From NCBI RefSeq assembly GCF_003858535.1, contig NZ_RQTJ01000013.1:1-64000 (forward strand): 64,000 nucleotides of DNA, given 5' to 3'. Positions 1-8,388 of this stretch are shown here, one piece after another. Origin of the DNA: Paenimyroides viscosum (GTDB lineage Bacteria; Bacteroidota; Bacteroidia; Flavobacteriales; Flavobacteriaceae). The position numbers and the translations under genes are program-made. Within the stretch, counting starts at the first letter, position 1. Each line of letters opens with the position of its first letter. Below the pieces are notes generated by a model. The model was given only the letters and a program-made list of their open reading frames with translations, was not told where the DNA came from and did not search any database.

Positions 1-144
1 AATAAGGATTTGAAATTATTTAACCACGGATTACATTGATTTACTCGGATTTTATTATGCTGTACTGAAATACAATATACATTATACAGAAAACCTGAGA
101 AACGGTGAGTTTAATTATACAACTTCTCAACTTCGCAGTGACAG

Positions 145-240
145 GATGCGATTCAGCTTGCGTTAGGGATAGCAGTGGATAGCCCGCAATGAGGAGGTAC
201 GACGAGCGAGGACTTGGAGCGAATAGCCCGACCCGACTGT
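145..240. repeat. Flavobacterial intergenic repeat element
   Basis: This GC-richer stretch stands out from AT-rich surroundings. It contains TTGCGTTAGGGATAGCAGTG near 159-178, two AGCCCG motifs and a GACCCGAC end, and a GGGAACGCCC string follows near 307-316. From memory, strings of this type (GCGTTAGGGAT ... AGCCCGAC ... AACGCCC) recur in flavobacterial intergenic DNA, so I read it as a dispersed non-coding repeat. No open frame of note runs through it. Only one copy lies in this window, so repetition cannot be shown here. Confidence 0.5.
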
Positions 241-401
241 CTACTTGAATTTTCTGTTATTCGTTATTGTGTATTTATCGGATTTTGTTTGGAAACGGAA
301 TTGAAGGGGAACGCCCTAAAAATTATATTTTTGATTTATTGATTGTAACAAATTATTATTTATATATATGTAGTTAATTTAGAGGTATAAAAAATTATTT
401 A

Positions 402-731
402 AAGATAGAGAATGTTTCGAGATCGGTTTGTGAATCGATTAATTTTGGAGTTGAACTTTATTCTAGTACTCCTGAGTATTACTACACGAAATTAGCAGCC
501 TTAAAACTGGAAATGATTGCCGAAGCTACTAAAGATGAGCGTTTGCGCGCTGATAAAATTAGTGAGAATGCAGAATAGGAATTGGGTGATTTAAAAAAAT
601 TTGATATGGGTGTATTTCAGATTGTGGCTCCAAACTCGTCTGAAGAATATTCATGGGACAGTTCTTTTAATACTACTTCTAAAAATAAAACGGCAACTAT
701 TAGCATAAAATTGGTTTACAACATAGATTAA
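402..731 (+). pseudogene. SIMPL-domain (DUF541/YggE-like) protein remnant
   Basis: Reading frame 3 gives KIENVSRS, then a segment with GVELYSS and PEYYYTKLAALKLEM, then RADKISENAE, an in-frame TAG at 576-578, then ELGDLKKFDMGVFQI and a final TATISIKLVYNID before TAA at 729-731. This matches the C-terminal half of SIMPL-domain periplasmic proteins, where the RAxxIAENxG-LG block is typical. The stop falls exactly where the family has glycine, and no start codon or N-terminal half is present upstream, so the gene is both 5'-truncated and interrupted. Expression is unlikely. A sequencing error could explain the stop but not the missing N-terminus. Confidence 0.75.
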
Positions 732-735
732 AATC

Positions 736-770
736 AAAAAAAACTCATCCTTACAGATGAGTTTCTTTTA
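736..770. terminator. Bidirectional terminator between the SIMPL remnant and queA
   Basis: A stem AAACTCATC (741-749) pairs with GATGAGTTT (756-764). An A-run on one side and a T-rich run on the other let it work in both directions. It lies just past the queA stop on the minus strand. Confidence 0.7.
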
Positions 771-791
771 ACTATATAACTAAATAAAAAA

Positions 792-1841
792 CTACAAAAT
801 TAACATGGCGTCGCCGTAAGAATAGAATTTGTATCCTTCTTTAATAGCTTCGTCATAAGCTTTCATCATTAAATCGTGCCCTGTGAATGCAGAAATCATC
901 ATTAACAAGGTTGATTTTGGCATGTGGAAATTTGTAATCATGCAATCGGCAATGCTAAAATCGTACGGAGGGAAAACGAATTTGTTTGTCCAACCTTCAA
1001 ACGGATTTAGGGTATGGCTAGATGATACTGAACTTTCTAAGGCACGCATAGATGTTGTACCTACTGCACATATTTTACTTTTCTTTGCTTTAGCATTGTT
1101 AACAATATCACAAGCTTCTTGAGTTATAATTAACTCTTCGGAATCCATTTTATGTTTTGATAAATCTTCAACCTCAACCGGGTTAAATGTACCTAAACCT
1201 ATGTGTAAGGTGATTTTAGCAAAATCGACCCCTTTAATTTCTAAACGCTTTAATAAATGTTTAGAAAAGTGCAAACCTGCAGTTGGTGCTGCCACAGCCC
1301 CTTCTTCGGTAGCATAAATCGTTTGGTAACGATCTTCGTCTTCCGGTGTAACTTCACGGTTTATATATTTTGGTATTGGCGTTTCGCCTAATTCACGTAG
1401 TTTTAAGCGGAATTCTTCGTAAGATCCATCGTATAAAAAACGTAGGGTACGTCCGCGTGATGTGGTATTATCAATCACTTCGGCAACCAAAGAATCATCG
1501 TCACCAAAATATAATTTATTTCCAATACGAATTTTTCGTGCAGGATCTACTAACACATCCCATAAACGTTGTTCTGCGTTTAATTCGCGCAACAAGAATA
1601 CTTCGATACGTGCGCCTGTTTTTTCTTTATTTCCGTATAAACGTGCCGGAAAAACTTTGGTATTGTTTAATACCATTACATCGCCTTCGTTGAAATAATC
1701 GATTAAATCTTTAAAAAATTTGTGTTCAATTGTACCTGTTTTACGGTTAACTACCATCAAACGAGATTCATCGCGATTTTCTGCTGGAAATTCCGAAAGT
1801 AGTTCTGTAGGTAGATTAAAATTAAAATTTGATAACTTCAT
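792..1841 (-). CDS. queA: S-adenosylmethionine:tRNA ribosyltransferase-isomerase
   Basis: QueA transfers the ribose moiety of SAM to 7-aminomethyl-7-deazaguanine in tRNA, making epoxyqueuosine during queuosine synthesis in the cytoplasm. The 349-aa length is normal for the family. Recognisable blocks are the N-terminal [21 protein letters not shown] segment, [11 protein letters not shown], the [10 protein letters not shown] motif (about residues 184-193), [11 protein letters not shown] and the C-terminal [18 protein letters not shown]. The start follows a TTG-N21-TATATTTG promoter on the minus strand. A terminator sits downstream, so it is probably a single-gene unit, although aroA lies upstream on the same strand. 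Confidence 0.97.
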   Translation of the reverse strand: MKLSNFNFNLPTELLSEFPAENRDESRLMVVNRKTGTIEHKFFKDLIDYFNEGDVMVLNNTKVFPARLYGNKEKTGARIEVFLLRELNAEQRLWDVLVDPARKIRIGNKLYFGDDDSLVAEVIDNTTSRGRTLRFLYDGSYEEFRLKLRELGETPIPKYINREVTPEDEDRYQTIYATEEGAVAAPTAGLHFSKHLLKRLEIKGVDFAKITLHIGLGTFNPVEVEDLSKHKMDSEELIITQEACDIVNNAKAKKSKICAVGTTSMRALESSVSSSHTLNPFEGWTNKFVFPPYDFSIADCMITNFHMPKSTLLMMISAFTGHDLMMKAYDEAIKEGYKFYSYGDAMLIL

Positions 1842-1891
1842 AAAAATAAAAGTCCGTTAAGTTGTTATCTTAATTAGATAAATTAAGCTTG

Positions 1892-1923
1892 CAAATATAC
1901 GACTTCAAAATAGGGGTTGTCAA
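1892..1923 (-). promoter_or_regulatory. Bacteroidota-type promoter of queA
   Basis: On the minus strand TTG (1921-1923) is followed after 21 bp by TATATTTG (1899-1892), matching the TTG-N17-23-TAnnTTTG consensus of the Bacteroidota primary sigma factor. It lies about 50 bp upstream of the queA ATG. Confidence 0.65.
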
Positions 1924-1967
1924 GCAAATAGCTCTTTATTTTAAAAACAACAACATAAGACTTTCAT

Positions 1968-3206
1968 TTACAAATACTTAGTGCTAGTATTCAAACTTTT
2001 TAAATGATTCCAAAAATCGGGATACGATTTAGAAACTACATGGGCATTTTTAATTATTAAAGATTGTTTTAAAGCCAAAGGTGCAAATGACATTGCCATT
2101 CGGTGGTCTTGATAGGTTTCTATAGAAACGGATTCTTTTTTAAAATCGATCGAATTATTTAACTGAATAGAATCAGCAGAAATTGAAACTGATGCTCCAA
2201 ACTTCTCTAATTCATTTTTCAAAGCTTGTAACCGATCGGTTTCTTTAATTTTCAAGGTATGTAATCCAGTCAAATTGCAGGTAATTCCCAACCCTAAACA
2301 AGTAACAATAATTGTTTGAGCAATATCGGGTGCATTATTCAAATTAAGATTTATATTTTTTATTGATAGATTTTCAACCTTTTTAAGAATGATTTTATTG
2401 TCTGTAAATATAGTTTGAATTCCGAAATTTTGATAGATTTCAGTCAGAACAGCATCGCCTTGCAAACTATTTTGTTTGAAATATCCTAACGTAATTTGAG
2501 TATCGATTTTTGACAACGCTATTAAACTGTAATAATATGACGCCGAAGACCAATCTGATTCTACTACAAAAGTATCGTTTGTAAGTTTTTCGGTTTTAGA
2601 AATTCTGATTGTTTTGTCATTGAATTCGGCTTTAATACCTAATGATTGTAAAACCGAAAGCGTCATTTTTATATAAGGAATCGAAGTGATAGATCCTTTT
2701 AACTGAATTTCAAGTCCGTTTGGCAAGCTTGATCCTACCAACATTAACGATGTAATATATTGGCTGCTTACATTTGCATCAATTAAAACTTTATTGTTTT
2801 TGATTTTTTTACCAATGATTTTTATTGGCGGAAAACCTTCTTTGTTTAAATACGAAATATTGCTTCCTAACTGATTTAAGGAATCAACCAAAATTTTTAT
2901 TGGTCGTTCGTGCATTCTCTCTGAGCCTGAAATAACAACTTCTGCTCCTTCTTTAACAGCAAAATACGATGTTAAAAACCGCATGGCTGTACCAGCGTGA
3001 TGTACATTAATTTCACTTGAATTATCAACTAACTGCAAGGCATTTCTCATTACTTCAGAATCATCTGAGTTCGATGCGTTTTCGATATTTAAGTTTGGAT
3101 ATATTGCTTGAAGCAAAAGTAAACGGTTGGTTTCGGACTTTGACCCTGAAATGATAATTCCCTGATTGTTTTTAAGTTCGTTTTTATTCAGCAAAATATC
3201 GTTCAT
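1968..3206 (-). CDS. aroA: 3-phosphoshikimate 1-carboxyvinyltransferase (EPSP synthase)
   Basis: AroA joins phosphoenolpyruvate to shikimate-3-phosphate in the chorismate pathway. The 412-aa protein has the substrate-binding SGSKSETNRLLLLQA start, the HHAGTAMRFLTSYFA block (the family's GNAGTAMR-type motif, with HH in place of GN), the GSERMHERPI loop, a LKIKETDRL segment near residue 323 and the terminal YQDHRMAMSFAPLAL motif. It is somewhat divergent, as is usual for Bacteroidota EPSP synthases. The DAHP synthase of the same pathway is about 3 kb upstream on the same strand, so aromatic amino acid genes are loosely clustered here. Confidence 0.96.
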   Translation of the reverse strand: MNDILLNKNELKNNQGIIISGSKSETNRLLLLQAIYPNLNIENASNSDDSEVMRNALQLVDNSSEINVHHAGTAMRFLTSYFAVKEGAEVVISGSERMHERPIKILVDSLNQLGSNISYLNKEGFPPIKIIGKKIKNNKVLIDANVSSQYITSLMLVGSSLPNGLEIQLKGSITSIPYIKMTLSVLQSLGIKAEFNDKTIRISKTEKLTNDTFVVESDWSSASYYYSLIALSKIDTQITLGYFKQNSLQGDAVLTEIYQNFGIQTIFTDNKIILKKVENLSIKNINLNLNNAPDIAQTIIVTCLGLGITCNLTGLHTLKIKETDRLQALKNELEKFGASVSISADSIQLNNSIDFKKESVSIETYQDHRMAMSFAPLALKQSLIIKNAHVVSKSYPDFWNHLKSLNTSTKYL

Positions 3207-3253
3207 AGTGTTTAGCTTCTTAATTTAAAATCAAAATTACTAAACAATTTATA

Positions 3254-3283
3254 AAAAAATCGGGCAATGTGCCCGATTTTTCA
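3254..3283 (-). terminator. Terminator downstream of the outer membrane protein gene
   Basis: A compact GC stem CGGGCA/TGCCCG with a 3-nt loop, extended by AAAT/ATTT pairs and flanked by A- and T-runs, lies directly after the 3303-3875 gene and before aroA. It can act in both directions. Confidence 0.75.
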
Positions 3284-3302
3284 ATTTTTATTCAATCTAA
3301 AA

Positions 3303-3875
3303 TTAGAAATTTTTTGAAACACCAATATTAACCGTTTTTCCAAAATTAAAATCAAAACTTGATGATTTAACAGATGGCGTAGTATCGATTTTTAAAGAGC
3401 TGTACTGAAGACCAACAATAGAAAAGTTTAAACCAAAGCTGTTTTTCATGTTAATAAACAAAGCCGGAGTAATACCTGCGTAAAGTCCATTAGATTTTAC
3501 AGATGTAGTTGGTAAACCAGTCATTGTAGTTTCTGATTTTACTGTTTGGTATCCTGCAGAAACATCTGCATAAACTGCAAATAATTCGCGTAACGGTTTA
3601 GCGTAACGGTAAAATGCCCCAATTTTAAAACCGTTATTTTTGTTTTCTCCTCCAACAAATTTAAATGTTTCGTTTAGCACAGAAGCTTGTAAACCAACAG
3701 TCATGTTATCATTAAATTGATAACCAAAAGTCGGAGAAAACTCAAACGAATTTTCTTTATTATCACCCATTTTGTCAGATGACAAACCAACATTACCACC
3801 TACTAAAATAGTTCCTTCTTGCGCATTTGCCATACCTGTTACAGCAAGTGCCAATATCAACATAATTTTTTTCAT
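3303..3875 (-). CDS. Small outer membrane beta-barrel protein
   Basis: This is a 190-aa exported protein with a clear signal peptide (MKKIMLILALAVTGMANA, cleavage before QEG) followed by alternating hydrophobic strands and a C-terminal aromatic residue (VNIGVSKNF), typical of an 8-stranded barrel. It resembles the flavobacterial porin-family/OmpW-like group; the substrate, if any, cannot be read from sequence. It is flanked by its own terminator and by a TAAATTTG box at 3899-3906 on the minus strand, so it is probably monocistronic. A structural or adhesive role is equally possible. Confidence 0.8.
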   Translation of the reverse strand: MKKIMLILALAVTGMANAQEGTILVGGNVGLSSDKMGDNKENSFEFSPTFGYQFNDNMTVGLQASVLNETFKFVGGENKNNGFKIGAFYRYAKPLRELFAVYADVSAGYQTVKSETTMTGLPTTSVKSNGLYAGITPALFINMKNSFGLNFSIVGLQYSSLKIDTTPSVKSSSFDFNFGKTVNIGVSKNF

Positions 3876-4021
3876 TACTTTTTTCTTTAAATTTTGTGCA
3901 AATTTATTCAGTTTTTAAAATAAAACACTAATTCTCCAGCATTTACTATGCAAAATAGCATGTTTATAGTACTGTTTAAATGAAACTTTTACACCTATTT
4001 TTAAAGAAAATAAAAAACTAA

Positions 4022-4348
4022 TTATTTTAGTTTTTGATTGTTATGATGGCGGTCGTGATCGCGATTGGTTTTTAAATCCATTTTTTTATCGAAAGCTTCT
4101 TGTAAGTCTATTCCGGTTTGGTTTGCTAAACATAAAACCACGAAAACAACGTCGGCTAATTCTTCACCCAAATCTTTGTTTTTATCGCTTTCTTTTTCAG
4201 ACTGTTCGCCATACCTACGGGCAATAATACGTGCTACTTCACCTACTTCTTCGGTAAGTTGTGCCATATTTGTTAATTCGTTAAAGTAACGTACGCCGTG
4301 TTCTTTTATCCAATTGTCAACATTTAGTTGAGCATTTTTAAGATCCAT
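4022..4348 (-). CDS. MazG-type nucleotide pyrophosphohydrolase
   Basis: This 108-aa all-alpha NTP pyrophosphohydrolase likely hydrolyses non-canonical or excess (d)NTPs to monophosphates. The MazG metal site is visible as EEVGEVARIIARRYGE (about residues 29-44) and the paired acidic motif DLGEELADVVFVVLCLANQ (about 59-77), the EExxE...ExxD pattern of the family. The length fits single-domain MazG/RS21-C6-like enzymes. Its start overlaps the stop of the upstream small membrane gene by 11 bp, so it is the last gene of the DAHP synthase-rsgA-dtd operon. The natural substrate is not determined. Confidence 0.9.
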   Translation of the reverse strand: MDLKNAQLNVDNWIKEHGVRYFNELTNMAQLTEEVGEVARIIARRYGEQSEKESDKNKDLGEELADVVFVVLCLANQTGIDLQEAFDKKMDLKTNRDHDRHHNNQKLK

Positions 4349-4538
4349 TTTTATTATATTTATTTGTAAAATAAGTTCTTATTTTTCTAATGATTAAAAA
4401 GTCAAAAAAGGTCATTAATACAGTCCATGTAGCAACAAATTTCCAGTCGATCAACTGAAGCGTAACGTAGCTTAATAACAATCCCATTAAAAAATATACA
4501 ATTAGCGCCCCAATAATATAACTTAAATTTTCTTTCAT
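4338..4538 (-). CDS. Small two-helix membrane protein (second of pair)
   Basis: I do not recognise this 66-aa protein. It has two hydrophobic segments (about residues 7-27 and 32-50) and a basic, Asn/Lys-rich tail (RKIRTYFTNKYNKNG), so it is probably an inner-membrane hairpin with its tail in the cytoplasm. Its ATG overlaps the stop of the 63-aa neighbour by 4 bp and its end overlaps the MazG start, which argues for translational coupling and that it is a real gene. It has the same size and helix layout as its neighbour and may have arisen by duplication. No function is assigned. Confidence 0.7.
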   Translation of the reverse strand: MKENLSYIIGALIVYFLMGLLLSYVTLQLIDWKFVATWTVLMTFFDFLIIRKIRTYFTNKYNKNGS

Positions 4539-4726
4539 CTTTTAAAAATTTTAGGTTTAATAAATTGATCAAACAACATAATTAGCAACATAAAGATAAT
4601 AAATTTACCTATTAAATTATACCAGCATAATTCTTCGCCGTTTATGGCGCATTGAATTTCATTGTAACTCATTAAAAATGAAACTACAACATATATTAAG
4701 GTATATACAAGGAATTTTTTACGCAT
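4535..4726 (-). CDS. Small two-helix membrane protein (first of pair)
   Basis: This 63-aa protein is of unrecognised family. It has a basic N-terminus (MRKK), a first hydrophobic helix (FLVYTLIYVVVSFLM), a short polar loop with two cysteines (IQCAINGEELCWYN), a second helix (FIIFMLLIMLF) and a basic end (KPKIFKR). The ATG shares one base with the dtd stop codon (TAATG on the minus strand) and its stop overlaps the next start by 4 bp. The tight packing supports real expression. Predicted location is the inner membrane, with both termini in the cytoplasm. Confidence 0.7.
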   Translation of the reverse strand: MRKKFLVYTLIYVVVSFLMSYNEIQCAINGEELCWYNLIGKFIIFMLLIMLFDQFIKPKIFKR

Positions 4727-5178
4727 TATTCTTTATTCTTTGTGTCAATTATAATTGTAACCGGGCCATCGTTAATAAGGTTTACTTTCATATCAGCGCC
4801 AAATTGTCCGGTTTGCACTTTCTTTTCTATCGCTTTTTCTATTGAAGCAACAAAAGCTTCGTATAACGGAATGGCAACATTTGGTTTTGATGCCTTTAGA
4901 TAAGAAGGTCGATTTCCTTTTTTGGTTGATGCATGCAAAGTAAACTGACTTACCACAATGATATCGCCATTTACATCTTGAACCGATTTATTCATCACTT
5001 CATTTTCGTCGTTAAAAATTCGAAGTTGAACAATTTTTGCGGTTAACCAATCAATATCTTCAGTAGTATCGGCATCTTCAATTCCGACTAAAATCAACAA
5101 TCCTAAATCAATGTCGGCAACTTTTTCGTTGTTTATGGTTACCGATGCCTGCGAAACGCGTTGTATTACTGCTTTCAT
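4726..5178 (-). CDS. dtd: D-aminoacyl-tRNA deacylase
   Basis: Dtd removes D-amino acids mischarged onto tRNA and also edits glycyl-tRNA(Ala). The 150-aa length is standard. It shows MKAVIQRVSQASVTI at the start, the active-site block VSQFTLHASTKKGNRPSY (about residues 76-93) and the cross-subunit NDGPVTIIIDT motif (the Gly-cisPro region) at the end. It begins directly after the rsgA stop with no spacer, so the two are almost certainly co-transcribed. Confidence 0.97.
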   Translation of the reverse strand: MKAVIQRVSQASVTINNEKVADIDLGLLILVGIEDADTTEDIDWLTAKIVQLRIFNDENEVMNKSVQDVNGDIIVVSQFTLHASTKKGNRPSYLKASKPNVAIPLYEAFVASIEKAIEKKVQTGQFGADMKVNLINDGPVTIIIDTKNKE

Positions 5179-6144
5179 TTAAACATCAGGGTTTTTACCG
5201 TTTCCGTAAGCATCAGTTCTGTAATTATCTTCATCACCATCTAAAATCTGCGTGTAACTTTTATAGCGTGACCATGAAATTTCATCGGCATCTAACGCAT
5301 CTTTTACCGCACAATGAGGTTCTTCGCGATGCAAGCAATTATTAAACTTGCATTGATCTTTCAATTTGAAAAATTCCAGAAAATAATCGCTCACTTCCTG
5401 CGGTTCCATATCAACAATACCAAAACCACGAATTCCTGGTGTATCAATGATTTTTGCGTTGAAACTTAAATCGTACATTTCTGCAAAAGTTGTGGTATGT
5501 TGTCCTTGCTGATGTTGTTCTGATATTTCTTTGGTTTTTAAATTCAAACCTGGTTCCAACGCATTTACCAAGGTTGATTTACCAACGCCTGAATGCCCGG
5601 TGAACATAGAAACTTTATCTATCATTTCCGCTTTCAGCTTATCCAAACCTTTCCCTTCGGCAGCCGATACTCGTAAGCACTTGTATCCAATTTTATCGTA
5701 AATGTATTGCAGATACAGTTGGTCGTCAAGAGTTTCTTCTGAAAAAGTATCTACTTTATTAAAAACCAAAATGGCTTCAATACCATACGCTTCGGCAGTT
5801 ACCAACAATCGATCAATAAAACTGGTAGTTGTAACCGGGTTATCTATCGTTACCAAAATAAAAAGCACATCGATATTCGCAGCGATGATATGTACCTGTT
5901 TGGACAAATTTACAGACTTGCGAATTAAATAATTTTTACGTTCGTGAATATTGGTGATAACACCCGTAACCACATCAGCCGAAGTTTCCAGATCAAAATC
6001 TACCTTATCGCCTACGGCAAGTGGGTTGGTGCTTTTAATACCCTTTATTCTGAATTTTCCTTTAATTCTACACTCAAAAAACTCGTTCGTATCAGCTTTT
6101 ACGGTGTACCAGCTTCCTGTAGATTTATAAACAATTCCTGTCAT
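5179..6144 (-). CDS. rsgA: Ribosome small-subunit biogenesis GTPase RsgA
   Basis: RsgA is a circularly permuted GTPase that acts late in 30S maturation. The 321-aa protein carries an N-terminal OB-fold, then G4 (NKVD), G1 (GHSGVGKSTLVN) and G3 (DTPGIRGFG) in the permuted order. A C-terminal zinc finger follows with Cys/Cys/His/Cys (CKFNNCLHREEPHCAV). It sits between the DAHP synthase gene (6-bp gap) and dtd (no gap). Nothing is unusual about it. Confidence 0.97.
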   Translation of the reverse strand: MTGIVYKSTGSWYTVKADTNEFFECRIKGKFRIKGIKSTNPLAVGDKVDFDLETSADVVTGVITNIHERKNYLIRKSVNLSKQVHIIAANIDVLFILVTIDNPVTTTSFIDRLLVTAEAYGIEAILVFNKVDTFSEETLDDQLYLQYIYDKIGYKCLRVSAAEGKGLDKLKAEMIDKVSMFTGHSGVGKSTLVNALEPGLNLKTKEISEQHQQGQHTTTFAEMYDLSFNAKIIDTPGIRGFGIVDMEPQEVSDYFLEFFKLKDQCKFNNCLHREEPHCAVKDALDADEISWSRYKSYTQILDGDEDNYRTDAYGNGKNPDV

Positions 6145-6150
6145 TCACTT

Positions 6151-7233
6151 TTATTTTCTGTTGATTATATGGTCTTGCCTTGTGATACTTTCATCGTGAA
6201 TTGCCTTAAACAACGATGTGATAAAAGCTTCGCCTAATTTATTTTCTTTGCCTTCACGACGCATTTTTATTAAAACTTCCTGCCAACGTTCGGGTTGTAA
6301 AACTGCTACGTTTTTTGCTTTTTTAAGCAAACCAATTTCATCGGCAATCTGCATTCTGTCTTTAAGTAATTTTAAAATCTGAGTATCAATTTCATCAATT
6401 CTTGTTCGAAACATGCTCATTTCATGCAAATACGAATCTTCTAAGTTTAAAGAATCTCGCAATACCAGATTCGATAATATTTCCTGCAGTTTATTTGGAG
6501 TTACTTGTTGTGCGGCATCGCTCCAAGCTAAATCTGGCGTACAATGGGTTTCAATCATCAAGCCATCAAAATTTAAATCCAAAGCTTTTTGAGCCACTTG
6601 TTGAATCAATTCTCTGTTTCCTGTAATGTGTGACGGATCATTAATCAGCGGAATTTCAGGAAAACGAATCTGTAAATCAATCGGAATTTGCCATTCGGGT
6701 TTGTTACGATATTTTATTTTTTCGTAGCTTGAAAATCCACGGTGAATAAATCCCAGCTTCTCGATTCCTGAATTCTGCAAACGTTCAAAACCACCAATCC
6801 ATAAGCTTAAATCAGGGTTTACCGGATTCTTTATAAAAACAATTTTATCGGTTCCTTTCAATGCATCGGCAATTTCCTGAACAGCAAAAGGGTTCACGGT
6901 TGTACGCGCCCCAATCCACAAAACATCGATATCATGTGCCAAAGCCAACTCTACATGTTCTGCAGTAGCAACTTCGGTCGCCAAAAGCATCCCAGTTTCT
7001 GCCTTAACCTGTTGTAACCATTTTAAACCTATGGCGCCAACACCTTCAAAACCACCCGGACGTGTTCTTGGCTTCCAGATTCCTGCTCGATAAATGGTCG
7101 CCTGATCTTTAACTCCGTGTGCAATTTCCAGCACCTGATCAGGAATTTCGGCACTGCACGGACCCGCTATTATCAAAGGTTTGTTACCTGATAATTGCTT
7201 AAACCACAAAGCTTTTTCGCTTACTTTTGTCAT
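6151..7233 (-). CDS. Bifunctional DAHP synthase / chorismate mutase
   Basis: This protein fuses the first enzyme of the shikimate pathway (3-deoxy-D-arabino-heptulosonate 7-phosphate synthase, KDSA-like type I-beta barrel, about residues 1-260) to a chorismate mutase of the AroQ type (about residues 270-355, RTRIDEIDTQILKLLKDRMQIADEIG). The barrel has IAGPCSAE, the KPRTRPGGFEG loop, IGARTTVNPFAVQEIA and LINDPSHITGNRE. In this fusion type the mutase domain usually provides feedback control by prephenate or chorismate. It is first in an operon with rsgA, dtd, two small membrane genes and mazG. A TAAATTTG box ends only 4 bp before its ATG. Confidence 0.95.
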   Translation of the reverse strand: MTKVSEKALWFKQLSGNKPLIIAGPCSAEIPDQVLEIAHGVKDQATIYRAGIWKPRTRPGGFEGVGAIGLKWLQQVKAETGMLLATEVATAEHVELALAHDIDVLWIGARTTVNPFAVQEIADALKGTDKIVFIKNPVNPDLSLWIGGFERLQNSGIEKLGFIHRGFSSYEKIKYRNKPEWQIPIDLQIRFPEIPLINDPSHITGNRELIQQVAQKALDLNFDGLMIETHCTPDLAWSDAAQQVTPNKLQEILSNLVLRDSLNLEDSYLHEMSMFRTRIDEIDTQILKLLKDRMQIADEIGLLKKAKNVAVLQPERWQEVLIKMRREGKENKLGEAFITSLFKAIHDESITRQDHIINRK

Positions 7234-7304
7234 ACCGCAAATTTACAGATATTTCAGTAATATTATTAATTATTTAAGATGTTATATTCCTTATTAATTT
7301 CATT

Positions 7305-7340
7305 AAAAAACCCCAACGAAGTTTAATACTTTATTGGGGC
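7305..7340 (-). terminator. Terminator of the first T9SS cargo gene
   Basis: CCCCAA (7311-7316) pairs with TTGGGG (7334-7339), extended by GAAGT/ACTT pairing, with an A-run at 7305-7310 that reads as a U-run on the minus strand. It lies between the 7371 gene and the DAHP synthase gene. Confidence 0.75.
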
Positions 7341-7370
7341 TGAATCATTATAATCATTTAAAATAGTTCA

Positions 7371-8342
7371 TTATTTTTTAACCACTTTTTTTACTGTTGT
7401 ACCTTGATTGGTTTTAATATGAAACATGTATGTACCCGGTGCAAAATCAGAAATATTTAATTGTATTTCGTTTTGACTACTATAGTTCTGTGATTTAATA
7501 TTTTTTCCGTTTATATCATAAACTTCTACCTGTTCAACACCTATGTTTTCGTTGTTTGTGATTGTAACAATATCCGATGCAGGATTTGGAAATACATTAA
7601 ATTTTGAAGCTAAAATTTCATCAATATTTAATATATAGCTGGGTAATGTTGGAATTGCAGTTATTTTCATATTATCCATTTTTGTAGATAATGCAGGGGT
7701 AAGAGGACTACCTTTAGCATGAAAACTATCTCCAACAACTACTTTATCTGGCTGCCCAATATTATTAAATTTTTCCGCTCTATATATATAACCCGGCGCA
7801 TAAAAGTGTATGGTATTTGTTGTATAATCTATATAAATTTCTACTTTTATCCAATTATTATAATAAGTGAAAACTTTAGCTCCAATTATTGGTCCTAACC
7901 ACACATAAGAATTATTTTTTTCGATTTTACCTCTAAATTGTAAATTATCTGGTGTATTACTTAATCCTACATAAACATCATGTAAATAGGAATATTGCAC
8001 ATTAAATGCCTGCGTTTCAAATTCAAATTTTAAAATATTATTATTCTTGTTACGCGCATTCCACAAAACATCAACATTTTCCTGCCTACAATATTCATGC
8101 CACGTACCATTTAAATTTTGCACCCAACCTATTGCCAATATATTGCCACGACCGGTTTCTGGAACAATTTGTATTTGTCCAAAGGTTGTTTTTACATACC
8201 AACCACCATAGCCTGGAGTAACACCTGTCGGGTCGGTACTTAATAAACCAACGGGATGGCTATCAAAATCATCACTCCACAATACCTGCGCATTTATTGA
8301 TTGAAAAGCAATTAAAAATAAAAAAATGTAAAGATGTTTCAT
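7371..8342 (-). CDS. Secreted protein with T9SS type A sorting domain
   Basis: Starting at MKHLYIFLFLIAFQSINAQ gives a classic signal peptide; the longer frame back to 8387 would put polar residues ahead of it. The mature part (about residues 20-240) looks like a beta-sandwich, carbohydrate- or surface-binding in style, beginning VLWSDDFDSHPVG. After a short linker comes a T9SS C-terminal sorting domain of about 75 residues with FNVFPNPASDIVTI, VEVYDINGK, GTYMFHI and a KKVVKK end. The cargo should be exported through the PorT-containing T9SS and cleaved at the surface. It is paralogous to the gene at 43201. Its ligand is unknown. Confidence 0.85.
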   Translation of the reverse strand: MKHLYIFLFLIAFQSINAQVLWSDDFDSHPVGLLSTDPTGVTPGYGGWYVKTTFGQIQIVPETGRGNILAIGWVQNLNGTWHEYCRQENVDVLWNARNKNNNILKFEFETQAFNVQYSYLHDVYVGLSNTPDNLQFRGKIEKNNSYVWLGPIIGAKVFTYYNNWIKVEIYIDYTTNTIHFYAPGYIYRAEKFNNIGQPDKVVVGDSFHAKGSPLTPALSTKMDNMKITAIPTLPSYILNIDEILASKFNVFPNPASDIVTITNNENIGVEQVEVYDINGKNIKSQNYSSQNEIQLNISDFAPGTYMFHIKTNQGTTVKKVVKK

Positions 8343-8388
8343 AAGAATTATTTTTTGGTTTAACCTATACAAGATAAAACAAAACAAA

